Shown here: piece after piece, positions 7,117-15,568 of the stretch | How the letters are laid out: each line of letters starts with the position of its first letter | Position numbering within the stretch: the stretch's first letter is position 1 | Position numbers and translations under genes: made by a program | Source of the DNA: Butyrivibrio sp. | Lineage (GTDB): Bacteria; Bacillota; Clostridia; Lachnospirales; Lachnospiraceae | Direction: 5' to 3' | Length of the DNA: 34,055 bases | Assembly: GCA_017413105.1 (NCBI GenBank) | Contig: JAFPVA010000234.1 | Coordinates: 1-34,055 of the forward strand | The notes under the pieces: model-generated | What the model was told of the DNA's origin: nothing | Databases searched by the model: none | The model's input: only the letters and a program-made list of their open reading frames with translations

Positions 7117-8282
7117 TGACAACTTGGAACGGTTATCGAAGAAAAGACGGATCAGTTGGTTCACGTAACTTCGTAGCGGTTATCCCTGCGGTTACCTGCG
7201 CCAATGATGTTGCAAATGCCATCTGCAGGGAAGTTCAGGGAACTGTAACTTACATGCATCATCAGGGCTGCTGTCAGCTTCCTCCGGATCTGGACAGAGT
7301 TACTGCGACCCTGATCAGCCTTGGAAAGAGCCCTAACGTAGGGGCAGTCCTTATTGTAAGCCTTGGCTGTGAGGGCACTGACCATCAGAAAATGTATGAG
7401 GAGCTTAAGGCCACCGGAAAGCCAACGGAGATAATCCACATCCAGGAGCTGGGCGGAGTATCCAAGGCAATCCGGGAAGGTACAGATATAGCAAGAAGGC
7501 TGGTGCTCGAGATATCCGGGCAGCAGAGAGAGCCGGCAGATGTGTCAGAAATAGTAATGGCAATAAAGTGCGGCGCCTCAGATACCACCAGCGGAATGGC
7601 TTCTAACTGCGTTATCGGCTATGTGGCAGACAAGTTGGTGGACCTTGGAGCTACTGTAGTATTCGGAGAGACCACAGAGTTCCTTGGCGGAGAACACCTT
7701 CTGGCAAAAAGAGCTGTAAACAAGCAGGTTGCCGACAAGATATACGAGATCGTAAATGCCATGGAGGAGAGAGCAAAGAGTATCGGCTGCGATATGAGAA
7801 GGGGCCAGCCCACTCCCGGCAATATAGCCGGAGGTCTTTCCAGTATCGAGGAAAAGAGCCTTGGAGCCATAGTAAAGAGTGGAACAAGGCCGATCCAGGG
7901 AGTTTTGGATTATCCGGATCACATAACAGACCAGAAGGGATTGTGGATAAAGGATACACCGGGAAGAGAGCCGGAAATCCTTACAGGAATGGCTGCAACG
8001 GGAGCACAGTTCATGTGCTTCTCCACAGGAAGGGGAGCTCCACAGGGATTCCCAAGTATGCCGGTCATCAAGATTTGCGGCAATCCAAACACCTATGAAA
8101 ACATGAAGGAGGATATGGATCTCAACGCAGGTCTTATCATAACGGGAGAAAAAACTATTGAGCAGGTTGGGGAAGAGGCTTTTGATAAGCTCTTGCGCGT
8201 GCTGAACGGAGAGATGACCAAGAATGAGGCTATTCAGTATTTCAGCGCAATAGATATCCACTGTCTCGGACCCGTAATATAA
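7116..8282 (+). CDS. uxaA: UxaA-type dehydratase, large catalytic subunit
   Basis: Large subunit (388 aa) of the altronate/galactarate dehydratase family; with the SAF subunit it should eliminate water (or another C3 leaving group) from a sugar acid to give a 2-keto-3-deoxy acid. Seen in sequence: GSVGSRNFVAVIPAVTCAN at the N-terminus, HHQGCCQLPPD, SLGCEGTD, and KCGASDTTSGMASN followed by GETTEFLGGEHLL. The conserved Cys and Glu residues are those expected to hold the iron cofactor in this family. The ATG at 7116 overlaps the preceding stop (TGATG) and follows AAGGAGGAG; a GTG at 7113 is possible but badly spaced. Substrate candidates are altronate, galactarate, another aldonate, or sulfolactate. 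No KDG kinase, aldolase or sulfite-handling gene is nearby to decide. Confidence 0.9.
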   Translation: MTTWNGYRRKDGSVGSRNFVAVIPAVTCANDVANAICREVQGTVTYMHHQGCCQLPPDLDRVTATLISLGKSPNVGAVLIVSLGCEGTDHQKMYEELKATGKPTEIIHIQELGGVSKAIREGTDIARRLVLEISGQQREPADVSEIVMAIKCGASDTTSGMASNCVIGYVADKLVDLGATVVFGETTEFLGGEHLLAKRAVNKQVADKIYEIVNAMEERAKSIGCDMRRGQPTPGNIAGGLSSIEEKSLGAIVKSGTRPIQGVLDYPDHITDQKGLWIKDTPGREPEILTGMAATGAQFMCFSTGRGAPQGFPSMPVIKICGNPNTYENMKEDMDLNAGLIITGEKTIEQVGEEAFDKLLRVLNGEMTKNEAIQYFSAIDIHCLGPVI

Positions 8283-8292
8283 AAAAGAAAAG

Positions 8293-9771
8293 GTGAAAGG
8301 GGGATTTATTAGGAATCCAGTATTGGCAATGCTCATTGGTATCGTGCTCATGATGGTGCTTATCATCTGCACAAGACTGCATCCATTTCCTGCAATGATC
8401 ATCTCTGCAATTCTTATCGGTATTCTTTCAGGAGATGCTCTACTTGTAGGAACAGGAAATGAAGGCGGGAACCTTCTTTCTGTTGCGGTAAACACGGTAA
8501 CCAGCGGCTTTGGTAGCACAATGACATCCATCGGTATCGTAATCGGCTTTGGTACCATCATGGGAATCTTTTTGGAAAAGAGTGGTGCTGCCAAGAGAAT
8601 GGCACTTACTATTCTCAACAAGGTTGGGGTAAAGAATTCTGACGTTGTTCTCGGACTTACAGGTTTTGTTGTTTCCATTCCTGTATTCTGTGACAGTGGT
8701 TTCGTTATTCTTTCATCTCTGGCAAAAGAGTTCTCAAGACTTACAAAGAAGTCCATGGTATGGCTCGGCGGTATCCTTGGAATGGGACTTTACATCACCC
8801 ACTTCATGGTTCCTCCAACACCCGGACCACTGGCTGTTATCAGCACCTTCCAGCAGAACGGAATAAAAATTGACCTTGGTCTCTTCATTATCATTGGTCT
8901 TGTTTTCTCAATTCCGCTCTTTATCGTATCTGTATTTCTTTTCAGATGGTATGGAAAGAGATATGCCGGCAAGTTTGTAGTACCTAATGAGATTGACCGT
9001 TCAAAATATTCAGAGGCTCAGCTTAAGGTTCTCGACAAGATCGATGAAAAGCTTAAAGCCGGAAAAGACCTTGAGAATTCTGATTTCGCAGAGCTTCTTT
9101 CAACAGAAAAGCTTCCGGGAGCAGGCATTTCCTTTACAATCCTTCTCCTTCCGGTAATCCTCATTCTCTTTAACACACTTGTAGGCCAGACACCTCTTAA
9201 GGCTACATTGTTCGGACAGATCATTCAGTTCCTTGGAACACCACTTGTTGCCCTCTTCATCTCTCTGTGCATCGGTGCTTTCGGACTGGCAAAAGACCTT
9301 GATAACAAGACAGTTATCGCTATGATGGGCGAAGCCTGCAAAGATGCCGGCCCTATCGTATTCATCACAGCAGCAGGTGGAGCACTCGGCGCAGTTGTTA
9401 AGGCTACCGGCGCAGCTCAGATCATGGCTGACGGAATCGTTAAGGTTGGAATACCTGCAATCCTTGTACCGCTTCTCATTGGAACAATCATGAGATTCCC
9501 ACAGGGCTCCGGAACAGTTGCTATGATCACAGGTTCAGCAATCGTTGCTCCTATGATGGCAACCCTCGGCATCAACCCTTACCTTGCAGCTCTTGCAGTC
9601 TGCTTGACAGCAATGATGCCATCCTTCCTGAACGACTCTTATTTCCATGTTGTAACTAACTTCTCAGGCATGGATATAAAAACTTCCTTGAAAACATGGA
9701 CTATATCAACGATAATAATACCTGTATTTGGTTCAGTACTCATTGTACTGCTCAGCTTATTTATTCATTGA
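8293..9771 (+). CDS. GntP-family hydroxy-acid:proton symporter
   Basis: Inner-membrane permease of the gluconate:H+ symporter family, 492 aa (E. coli GntP, DsdX and relatives are about 440-450 aa). About 12-14 hydrophobic segments; family signatures are GFGSTMTSIGIVIGFGTIMG, the SIPVFCDSGFVIL loop, THFMVPPTPGPLA and a C-terminal PSFLNDSYFHV. The family carries gluconate and other aldonates, glycerate and D-serine, so this protein presumably imports the substrate of the racemase and dehydratase encoded just upstream. A hydrophilic central loop (about 225-275) accounts for the extra length. The start is uncertain: GTG at 8293 gives the full hydrophobic N-terminus but has only a weak upstream GAAAAGG. 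It is 10 bp after the dehydratase and clearly in the same operon. Confidence 0.9.
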   Translation: MKGGFIRNPVLAMLIGIVLMMVLIICTRLHPFPAMIISAILIGILSGDALLVGTGNEGGNLLSVAVNTVTSGFGSTMTSIGIVIGFGTIMGIFLEKSGAAKRMALTILNKVGVKNSDVVLGLTGFVVSIPVFCDSGFVILSSLAKEFSRLTKKSMVWLGGILGMGLYITHFMVPPTPGPLAVISTFQQNGIKIDLGLFIIIGLVFSIPLFIVSVFLFRWYGKRYAGKFVVPNEIDRSKYSEAQLKVLDKIDEKLKAGKDLENSDFAELLSTEKLPGAGISFTILLLPVILILFNTLVGQTPLKATLFGQIIQFLGTPLVALFISLCIGAFGLAKDLDNKTVIAMMGEACKDAGPIVFITAAGGALGAVVKATGAAQIMADGIVKVGIPAILVPLLIGTIMRFPQGSGTVAMITGSAIVAPMMATLGINPYLAALAVCLTAMMPSFLNDSYFHVVTNFSGMDIKTSLKTWTISTIIIPVFGSVLIVLLSLFIH

Positions 9772-9781
9772 TGTGGTTTTG

Positions 9782-9819
9782 TAGCCAGCCTGAATACTGT
9801 ATTTGGGCTGGCTATTTTT
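9782..9819 (+). terminator. Terminator/attenuator between the permease and regulator genes
   Basis: TAGCCAGCC (9782-9790) pairs with GGCTGGCTA (9806-9814) and is followed by TTTTT. It stands only 11 bp before the regulator start codon. I see no good promoter between it and gntR, so read-through probably sets regulator level. Confidence 0.85.
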
Positions 9820-9830
9820 GAGGAAAAAAT

Positions 9831-10502
9831 ATGCCCACAAAGAAAATTAAAGTTAACACCATAAGTCAGCAGGCGTATTCAATTTTAAAGAAAGCAATCC
9901 TTGATGGAGATTACGGCCCGGGCTACTGGCTCCAGGAAAAAGAGCTGGCAAAAGAGCTCGGGGTCAGCAGAAGCCCTATAAGAGAAGCGCTAAAGCAGCT
10001 CTCTGCCGATGGTCTTGTGGATGATATACCCAATAAGGGAACCTTTGTAAAAGAGTTTTCGACAAAGGAGATCATTGAGGTATACGAAGTCCGTGAAATG
10101 CTGGAAAGATATGCCATAGAGCATCTGGATGGCAAGATTGGAAAGGAGCAGGAGGAAAAGCTTAAGGCTTACAGGGAAGAATTTATCAAGTATCACGGAG
10201 AAGGTGATGTTGATAAATATATTGATGCGGATTCCAGATTCCACAGATACCTGGTGGAGTGCACGGATAACAGCGTGCTCTTCGAGGTTTATAGGAAAGT
10301 CAGGAACATCAATAAGCTTTTCCGCATTATTTCCTGGTCAACCCAAAAGAGAATTGACCGGTTTCAAGATGATCACCTTAAGATGATAGACTGTATAATA
10401 AAGGGCGATTTTAAGACTGCCGGCAAGATCAGTGCTTCCCATATTTCTCTGGCAAAAGACACAGCGGTCAGGCATTTGGAGCACGAAGAAATCAAGGACT
10501 GA
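9831..10502 (+). CDS. GntR-family (FadR/FCD) transcriptional regulator
   Basis: Metabolite-responsive DNA-binding regulator, 223 aa. A winged helix-turn-helix occupies about residues 8-75, with LAKELGVSRSPIREALKQL as the recognition region and the wing GLVDDIPNKGTFV. The FCD effector domain (about 85-215) carries the metal/ligand residues of the family: Asp and His in DSRFHRYL, His in DDHLKM and His in SASHISLA. Such regulators sense organic acids and usually repress. Being last in the operon and facing the same way as the permease, it probably controls the palindrome at 5391-5412. The ATG at 9831 has a weak GAGG just upstream, overlapping the terminator end, so translation may be modest. Confidence 0.9.
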   Translation: MPTKKIKVNTISQQAYSILKKAILDGDYGPGYWLQEKELAKELGVSRSPIREALKQLSADGLVDDIPNKGTFVKEFSTKEIIEVYEVREMLERYAIEHLDGKIGKEQEEKLKAYREEFIKYHGEGDVDKYIDADSRFHRYLVECTDNSVLFEVYRKVRNINKLFRIISWSTQKRIDRFQDDHLKMIDCIIKGDFKTAGKISASHISLAKDTAVRHLEHEEIKD

Positions 10503-10532
10503 GACTTTCCGTATAAAAAACTGTAAATAGAA

Positions 10533-10582
10533 ACGGAGCCTTTCCATTCAAAATTCGAAATCGAAAGGCTCCGTATTTTTTT
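10533..10582. terminator. Bidirectional terminator between gntR and glycerate kinase
   Basis: ACGGAGCCTTTC (10533-10544) pairs exactly with GAAAGGCTCCGT (10563-10574), followed by a T-tract at 10576-10582. On the minus strand the same stem is followed by a U-rich stretch, so it can serve both convergent genes. Confidence 0.88.
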
Positions 10583-10617
10583 GAGATTAAACGCATATAG
10601 AAAACACTATGATATGA

Positions 10618-11847
10618 TCATTTTATGAGTAGAACTGCGATGTCATTTACATTGGTTCCTGTGGGGCCGGTTATAATAAGGCCGTCACATTCTTTTAACC
10701 CGTTATAGGAATCATTGTTCTGCAAAAGTGCATCTATGGAGATGCCTTTTTCTTTCAGGATCCCGGCGCTTGCGCCATCAACAATTCCTCCGGCGGCATC
10801 GGTAGGACCGTCGGTTCCGTCACTTCCCACAGAGAATACGCATACATTGGAGAGCCCGCTTATGCCGGGAGCCGCAGATAATGCCAGTTCCTGATTCCTT
10901 CCGCCAAGGCCCTTTCCTGTGATGTGAACCACAGTCTCTCCGCCGAGAATATAAGCCATAGATGAGCCATCCGACGCATGTTCCCTTGCTATTGCGGATA
11001 AAAAGCGCCCGGCTTCCCTTGCCTCGCAGTCAAGAGCCGCAGTAAGAAATACCGGTTCATAGCCAAGTTCCTTACACTTTGTCATGGCGGCTTTGCACAG
11101 CTGCTTAACGCTCCCCGTTATGTTTGTTATGACATTTGAAAGCTCCTTAGGAGTTTCTTTTTCCAAAAGAGAAAGGACGGTTCCTGAAAGCTTAAGGTCA
11201 TATTTTTTTACTATCCCGAGGGCGTCCTTGGAGGTTGCAGAATCAGGATAGGCAGGGCCTGAAGCTATCATATCCAGAGGATCGCCTATGATATCTGACA
11301 GGATGATAGAGAAAACAGTGGCGGGCTCACACTTTTTGGCAAACTTGCCGCCTTTTACATTGGAGAGCCTCTTTCTTATGGTGTTGATCTCTGTTATGGA
11401 AGCACCACAGGATAAGAGCTGTTTGTTGATATCCTGAAGCTCCGAAAGAGAGATGGCAGGATCTTCAAACAGGGCTGAGCCCCCGCCTGATATAAGGAAA
11501 ATCACAAGGTCATCCTTAGAGAGACCTTCGACCAGCTTTTCCGCTTCTCTGGTGGCACTTACGGAGTTGTCGTCAAGGACCGGGTGCCCGGCTTCAAAGC
11601 ACCTTATGCTCGGGATTTCTCCAAGGACATGTTCGTATTTCGTTATACACACGCCGTCAGTTATCTTTTCCCCAAGAAAATCACTGGCTGCCTTTGACAT
11701 CTGCCAGGCTGCCTTTCCGATGGCTACAACATATTTCTTCCCATTATTATCCGGAAGCTTTGAAAGTGCCTCTTTTACCGCATTGTCCGGAAGTGCACTG
11801 TCGAGAGCTGCCTTCATTATCAAAGATGCATCTGAACGTATACCCAT
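10618..11847 (-). CDS. Glycerate 2-kinase (DUF4147/MOFRL, GckA/TtuD family)
   Basis: Phosphorylates D-glycerate to 2-phosphoglycerate, feeding glycolysis from hydroxy acids; many databases still label the family hydroxypyruvate reductase. Length 409 aa. The N-terminal DUF4147 domain shows VVAIGKAAWQM, FLISGGGSALFE and ILSDIIGDPLDMIASGPAYPD; the C-terminal MOFRL domain (about 300-400) shows ILGGETVVHITGKGLGGRNQELAL and SVGSDGTDGPTDAAGG, as in GckA. The minus-strand start at 11847 follows GGGGGA. It converges on the racemase/dehydratase operon and diverges from the sensor operon, so it could serve either. A glycerate pathway would explain it best if the operon substrate ends as tartronate semialdehyde or glycerate, but no such enzyme is visible. 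Confidence 0.9.
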   Translation of the reverse strand: MGIRSDASLIMKAALDSALPDNAVKEALSKLPDNNGKKYVVAIGKAAWQMSKAASDFLGEKITDGVCITKYEHVLGEIPSIRCFEAGHPVLDDNSVSATREAEKLVEGLSKDDLVIFLISGGGSALFEDPAISLSELQDINKQLLSCGASITEINTIRKRLSNVKGGKFAKKCEPATVFSIILSDIIGDPLDMIASGPAYPDSATSKDALGIVKKYDLKLSGTVLSLLEKETPKELSNVITNITGSVKQLCKAAMTKCKELGYEPVFLTAALDCEAREAGRFLSAIAREHASDGSSMAYILGGETVVHITGKGLGGRNQELALSAAPGISGLSNVCVFSVGSDGTDGPTDAAGGIVDGASAGILKEKGISIDALLQNNDSYNGLKECDGLIITGPTGTNVNDIAVLLIK

Positions 11848-11929
11848 AAGAGTCCCCCACTTTTGGAATTATTCAAGATTAATGGTAATAATTCTGCTAT
11901 CATTAATTATACTAGAAAAGGATGAAAAT

Positions 11930-12958
11930 ATGTCCAAAAAACTCTGTATATCGATAATTTTTACACTTCTTATAACTGCATTATTTGGGGCCTTTATCCT
12001 GAGGTCCACCAATAAGTCCGCCGGTGAAAAAGAGGACACCCTGGTGGTGGTATCCCCACATCCCACGGAATTCATGATCCCGCTTATTCAGGAATTTGAA
12101 AATGAGACGGGAATTGCAGTGGAGATCATAAGCTGTGGAACCACAGAGGCCATCAGCAGCATAATGAATAATGAAAACATTGACGTTCTCTGGGGCGGAT
12201 CGCTTTTGGCGGTTGGTCCTTACAGAGAGTGCTTTGCCTCCTATAAGACCCTGAACAGGGCAGTCTTTATGGAGGACTACAAGAACGTGGATGCGGAGTT
12301 TACCTGTTTTTCCAATGTTCCAAGTGTCCTTATGATAAATAAAGATATTATTGGGGACATTAAGATAACAGGATACAGGGATCTTTTGCAAAAAGAGCTT
12401 ATGGGGCAGATTGCGTTTGCTGACCCAAGAGGTTCATCCTCTGCCTTTGAGCACCTTGTCAACATGCTCTATGCCATGGGAGAGGGAGAGCCGGAGCAAG
12501 GATGGGATTATGTAAAAGAATTTGCGAAAAACCTTAATGGTGTTCTTCTTGGCAATTCTTCTGCGGTATATAAGGGAGTTTCCAACGGCGAGTTCAAGGT
12601 GGGGCTTACCTTTGAGGAAGCTGCTGTAACCATGTTAAAGAGCGACAAGCACATCGAGATTGTCTATATGGAGGAGGGCGTGGTCTCAACTCCTGACGGA
12701 ATCTACATCAGCAAGAATTCATCGAGACAGGACAGTGCAAAAAGGTTCGTGGATTTCATGACCTCCAAGGACGCACAGCGCTTCATGGCTTCTGACCTTG
12801 GAAGACGAAGTGTCAGGAAAGATGTGGAGGATTCAGCCCTTGTAATTCCTATGGATGAAATAAACAGCATCACTGTTGATAAGGAAATGGTGGTGGAAAA
12901 TAAGTACAAATGGCTCTCGCAGTTTGACGAGTATTTAAAGGAGGCGGCTGATGAATAG
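11930..12958 (+). CDS. Substrate-binding-protein-like sensor of a three-component system (HptA/PgtC-like)
   Basis: Extracytoplasmic ligand sensor, 342 aa. The ATG at 11930 follows AAAGGA; the frame is open much further upstream, but that part overlaps the oppositely oriented kinase gene and is not coding. An N-terminal hydrophobic segment (about 4-23, without a lipobox Cys) anchors or exports it. The rest resembles AfuA/FbpA-type binding proteins: LVVVSPHPTEFMIPLIQEFENETG, DVLWGG, FADPRGSSSAFEHL and SKDAQRFM. The adjacent tyrosine pair typical of ferric-binding FbpA is absent, so iron is unlikely. The gene overlaps a histidine kinase gene by 8 bp, as in the HptRSA (hexose phosphate) and PgtABC (phosphoglycerate) systems, in which such a protein presents ligand to the kinase. 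The ligand here is unknown. Confidence 0.82.
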   Translation: MSKKLCISIIFTLLITALFGAFILRSTNKSAGEKEDTLVVVSPHPTEFMIPLIQEFENETGIAVEIISCGTTEAISSIMNNENIDVLWGGSLLAVGPYRECFASYKTLNRAVFMEDYKNVDAEFTCFSNVPSVLMINKDIIGDIKITGYRDLLQKELMGQIAFADPRGSSSAFEHLVNMLYAMGEGEPEQGWDYVKEFAKNLNGVLLGNSSAVYKGVSNGEFKVGLTFEEAAVTMLKSDKHIEIVYMEEGVVSTPDGIYISKNSSRQDSAKRFVDFMTSKDAQRFMASDLGRRSVRKDVEDSALVIPMDEINSITVDKEMVVENKYKWLSQFDEYLKEAADE

Positions 12959-14624
12959 AGAAGTTGGCTCCTTTCAGGACAATATAAGAAGGACCTTTAT
13001 CAGGTTCTCGCTTTTGCCGGTTGCTATCATTGTAATCTTTGCACTGGTTCTTTTTGCCTTTTCCTGGAGCTATTTTATGGCACATTTCAACCGGCTGGAT
13101 AACGAAGCAGTAGCAAGCGACCTTAAAAGGACCATGAACATCTACTATCAGATGGTAGAGGATGTGGAGGATTCCATCACTGAGGCTGAGAGACAGGTGG
13201 TAGATGACGAGGTCTTTTCCATCCTCTACAGAAGGACTGCGGAGTTTGGAGAGATCGGCAACCTGATGATACTTTCCGAGGAGCAGAAGGTTCTTTTCAC
13301 CAGTAAGGGCAGTGTGCCCAGATTTCTAACCCAGGAGGTGTATTCCAATTGGGGCGTTTGGAATGCCGTGAAAAGGAATAAGGGCAGTATCGCAACGATT
13401 CTTTATGACAAGAGCCTGTACATCGCAAAGGGTATCTACAGTGACGGTTCACTGAAGGGAGCGATAATCTATCTGGTGCCCGGAGAAGTAATTTCAAAGG
13501 CAGCCAGCGGCCTCAACAGATATGTGGTCATCACGGATAAAAACGGCTGGGTTTATGCCAGCAATACAAGACTTCTTCAGGACAGCTACGGCCAGATCCA
13601 TGGCAGCTATAACACCGGCACAGGCTACATGAAGGCAGACGGGAATATCTACTACACCTGCAGGACCGATACAGGAAAAGGGCTTATTGTAATAACCGTA
13701 AATGACATCAGCCGCAGTATCTGGCTCATTACAGTGCTGGTGGGAATCATAGTCATAATTTTCGCCGCCATATCCCTGATCACCTTAAGGAGCACAGCCA
13801 ACAGTTCTGAACATTACACGAGGGATATAAAGAAGATTGAGAATGCTTTTGAGGCTGTTTCTAATGGCGATTTTGACGTTAGCCTTAACATTGACAGCAG
13901 CAAGGAATTTAAGATAATCGGAAATGACTTTAATGAGATGCTTCAGGGCCTTAGGGACCAGATCGATGAAAACAAGGAACTGGCTGAAAACGTGGCTTTC
14001 TCGCAGGTGAAGCAGCTTGAAAGTCAGTTTAATCCGCACTTTCTTTTTAACACTTTGGACAACATCAGGTTCATGGCAAAGATTGATGCCAAGGCAGCAG
14101 ATAAGATGATTGTTTCCCTGTCGGGACTTCTTCGCTACAGTATAAGGGATGCCAGAGAGGAAGTTACTGTAAGGGAGGATCTTAACAATCTGCAGAACTA
14201 CCTGAATATTCTGCAGATCAGATTTAATAAGCGCTTTGCCTACAGGATGGATGTGGCGGAGGATATAATGGAGTGTCTTATTCCAAAACTCATGCTGCAG
14301 CCTCTTTTGGAAAATGCTGTAAAATATGGCTTTGGAGGAAAAGAAAAACTCACCGTCAATATCCGCGGCTATCAGATGCAGGAGAAGATCATCTTCATCT
14401 GTGAGGATGACGGAGCGGGCATTGATAAGGATAGGCTTTCGGAAATTCGACAGACTTTGAAGGAGGAGAACAACTCTTCCGTTCACTACGGCCTTTACAA
14501 TATCCACCGCAGAGTAAAGCTTATGTATAAGGACAACGGAGACTACGGTCTTGATATCTCCAGTAAAAAGGACGAGGGGACCACAGTCAGGATAGTGCTT
14601 CCAAAGCATTACGCAGAGAACTGA
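12951..14624 (+). CDS. YesM-type sensor histidine kinase
   Basis: Membrane histidine kinase of 557 aa, partner of the regulator at 14653. Transmembrane helices lie at about residues 18-42 and 256-280, enclosing an extracellular sensor domain of about 210 residues. Next come a HAMP-like linker (about 285-340), the His_kinase domain with QFNPHFLFNTLDNIRFM (phosphorylated His363) and the ATPase domain with LLENAVKYGFGGKE (N box) and CEDDGAGID (G1 box). This is the LytS/YesM architecture common in Clostridia for carbohydrate sensing. The gene begins inside the preceding sensor gene (8-bp overlap), so stoichiometric expression and direct contact with that protein are likely. Confidence 0.93.
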   Translation: MNREVGSFQDNIRRTFIRFSLLPVAIIVIFALVLFAFSWSYFMAHFNRLDNEAVASDLKRTMNIYYQMVEDVEDSITEAERQVVDDEVFSILYRRTAEFGEIGNLMILSEEQKVLFTSKGSVPRFLTQEVYSNWGVWNAVKRNKGSIATILYDKSLYIAKGIYSDGSLKGAIIYLVPGEVISKAASGLNRYVVITDKNGWVYASNTRLLQDSYGQIHGSYNTGTGYMKADGNIYYTCRTDTGKGLIVITVNDISRSIWLITVLVGIIVIIFAAISLITLRSTANSSEHYTRDIKKIENAFEAVSNGDFDVSLNIDSSKEFKIIGNDFNEMLQGLRDQIDENKELAENVAFSQVKQLESQFNPHFLFNTLDNIRFMAKIDAKAADKMIVSLSGLLRYSIRDAREEVTVREDLNNLQNYLNILQIRFNKRFAYRMDVAEDIMECLIPKLMLQPLLENAVKYGFGGKEKLTVNIRGYQMQEKIIFICEDDGAGIDKDRLSEIRQTLKEENNSSVHYGLYNIHRRVKLMYKDNGDYGLDISSKKDEGTTVRIVLPKHYAEN

Positions 14625-14652
14625 AGAAAACTAGAGTAAATGAGGGGAATAG

Positions 14653-15420
14653 ATGTACAGAGTTTTAATTGTTGAGGATGAGGATATCATCCGAAAAGGA
14701 ATAGCCTACACCATGGACTGGGTGGGCATGGGCTGCACCATTGTGGGAGAAGCTGCAAATGGCAGGGAAGGTCTTGAGAAGATAAAAGAGCTTAATCCGG
14801 ACATTGTCATGGCGGATATCATGATGCCCATTATGGACGGCATAGAAATGATAAAAAAGGCAAAGGAAGATTATGAGTGTTCCTTCAAATCAATCATTTT
14901 GACCAGCTATGCAGATTTCAGCTATGCAAAAAAGGCGATCGACCTCAGTGTTTCTGCATATCTTATGAAGCCTGTTGATGAGGATGAGCTGAAAGAGGAT
15001 GTGGCAAAGATCATTTCCGAGATAGAAAGAGAGAGGGAATACACCCAGTTCACAGAGAAGAAGGCTTCGGTAGAGGATTTCTCAGAGGTGTTCATAAAAT
15101 CGGATAAAGAAAATGATTATGTTCAGCAGGTGCTTAATGCCACAAAAGAGCGCTATGCTGAGAAGATAAGCATAGAATCTCTTTCCGAGGAAATGGGTGT
15201 CTCTGCCAGCTATCTTTCCCGAAAGTTCAAGGACTCCACAGGCACCGGCTTTTTGGATTTCCTCAACAAGTACAGGGTGCAACAGGCAATAAAGCTTTTG
15301 GAGACGGGAAAGTACAAGGTTTACGAGGTATCGGACATGACCGGCTTTACGGACTACAAGCACTTCAACACAGTATTTAAGCGGTATACGGGAACCGCAC
15401 CGTCGGAGTTTATCAATTAG
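14653..15420 (+). CDS. YesN-type response regulator with AraC DNA-binding domain
   Basis: Response regulator of 255 aa. The receiver domain (about 1-120) has the acidic pair ED at 8-9, phospho-acceptor Asp55 in VMADIMMP, the Thr/Ser switch in ILTSY and Lys106 in LMKP. After a linker, two AraC-type helix-turn-helix motifs occupy about 160-255 (SIESLSEEMGVSASYLSRKF and VSDMTGFTDYKHFNTVFKR). The ATG at 14653 follows GAGGGGA. It lies 28 bp after the kinase gene and is followed by a terminator, closing a three-gene sensor operon. The likely target is the importer operon beginning at 15569. Confidence 0.94.
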   Translation: MYRVLIVEDEDIIRKGIAYTMDWVGMGCTIVGEAANGREGLEKIKELNPDIVMADIMMPIMDGIEMIKKAKEDYECSFKSIILTSYADFSYAKKAIDLSVSAYLMKPVDEDELKEDVAKIISEIEREREYTQFTEKKASVEDFSEVFIKSDKENDYVQQVLNATKERYAEKISIESLSEEMGVSASYLSRKFKDSTGTGFLDFLNKYRVQQAIKLLETGKYKVYEVSDMTGFTDYKHFNTVFKRYTGTAPSEFIN

Positions 15421-15432
15421 GAAGATTAGAGT

Positions 15433-15461
15433 AACCACTGGGGACAGTGGTTGCTTTTTTT
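15433..15461 (+). terminator. Terminator after the response regulator gene
   Basis: AACCACTG (15433-15440) pairs with CAGTGGTT (15445-15452) around a GGGA loop, followed by GC and seven T residues. Confidence 0.88.
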
Positions 15462-15494
15462 GTTCAGAAAATCGGATAATAAAATAGAAATATA

Positions 15495-15509
15495 GGTATA
15501 GCGAATACC
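15495..15509 (+). promoter_or_regulatory. Small inverted repeat upstream of the importer operon
   Basis: GGTAT and ATACC flank AGCGA about 60 bp before the binding-protein start codon. This is the right place for an activator site of the AraC-type regulator encoded upstream, but such sites are usually direct repeats, so this is only a candidate. Confidence 0.3.
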
Positions 15510-15568
15510 CAAATATATCTTATCCTTTTATCATCAAATGTTTATTGTCATTTGGAAAGGAGAAGAAT

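Noticed and set aside
7578-8756. Long minus-strand open frame (392 codons) opposite the dehydratase and permease genes
   Set aside because: It lies antisense to two well-supported genes, has no family-like motifs and no ribosome binding site; it is a shadow of the codon pattern.
11453-11929. N-terminal extension of the sensor gene upstream of 11930
   Set aside because: It runs antisense through the glycerate kinase gene; the good ribosome binding site and export signal are at 11930.
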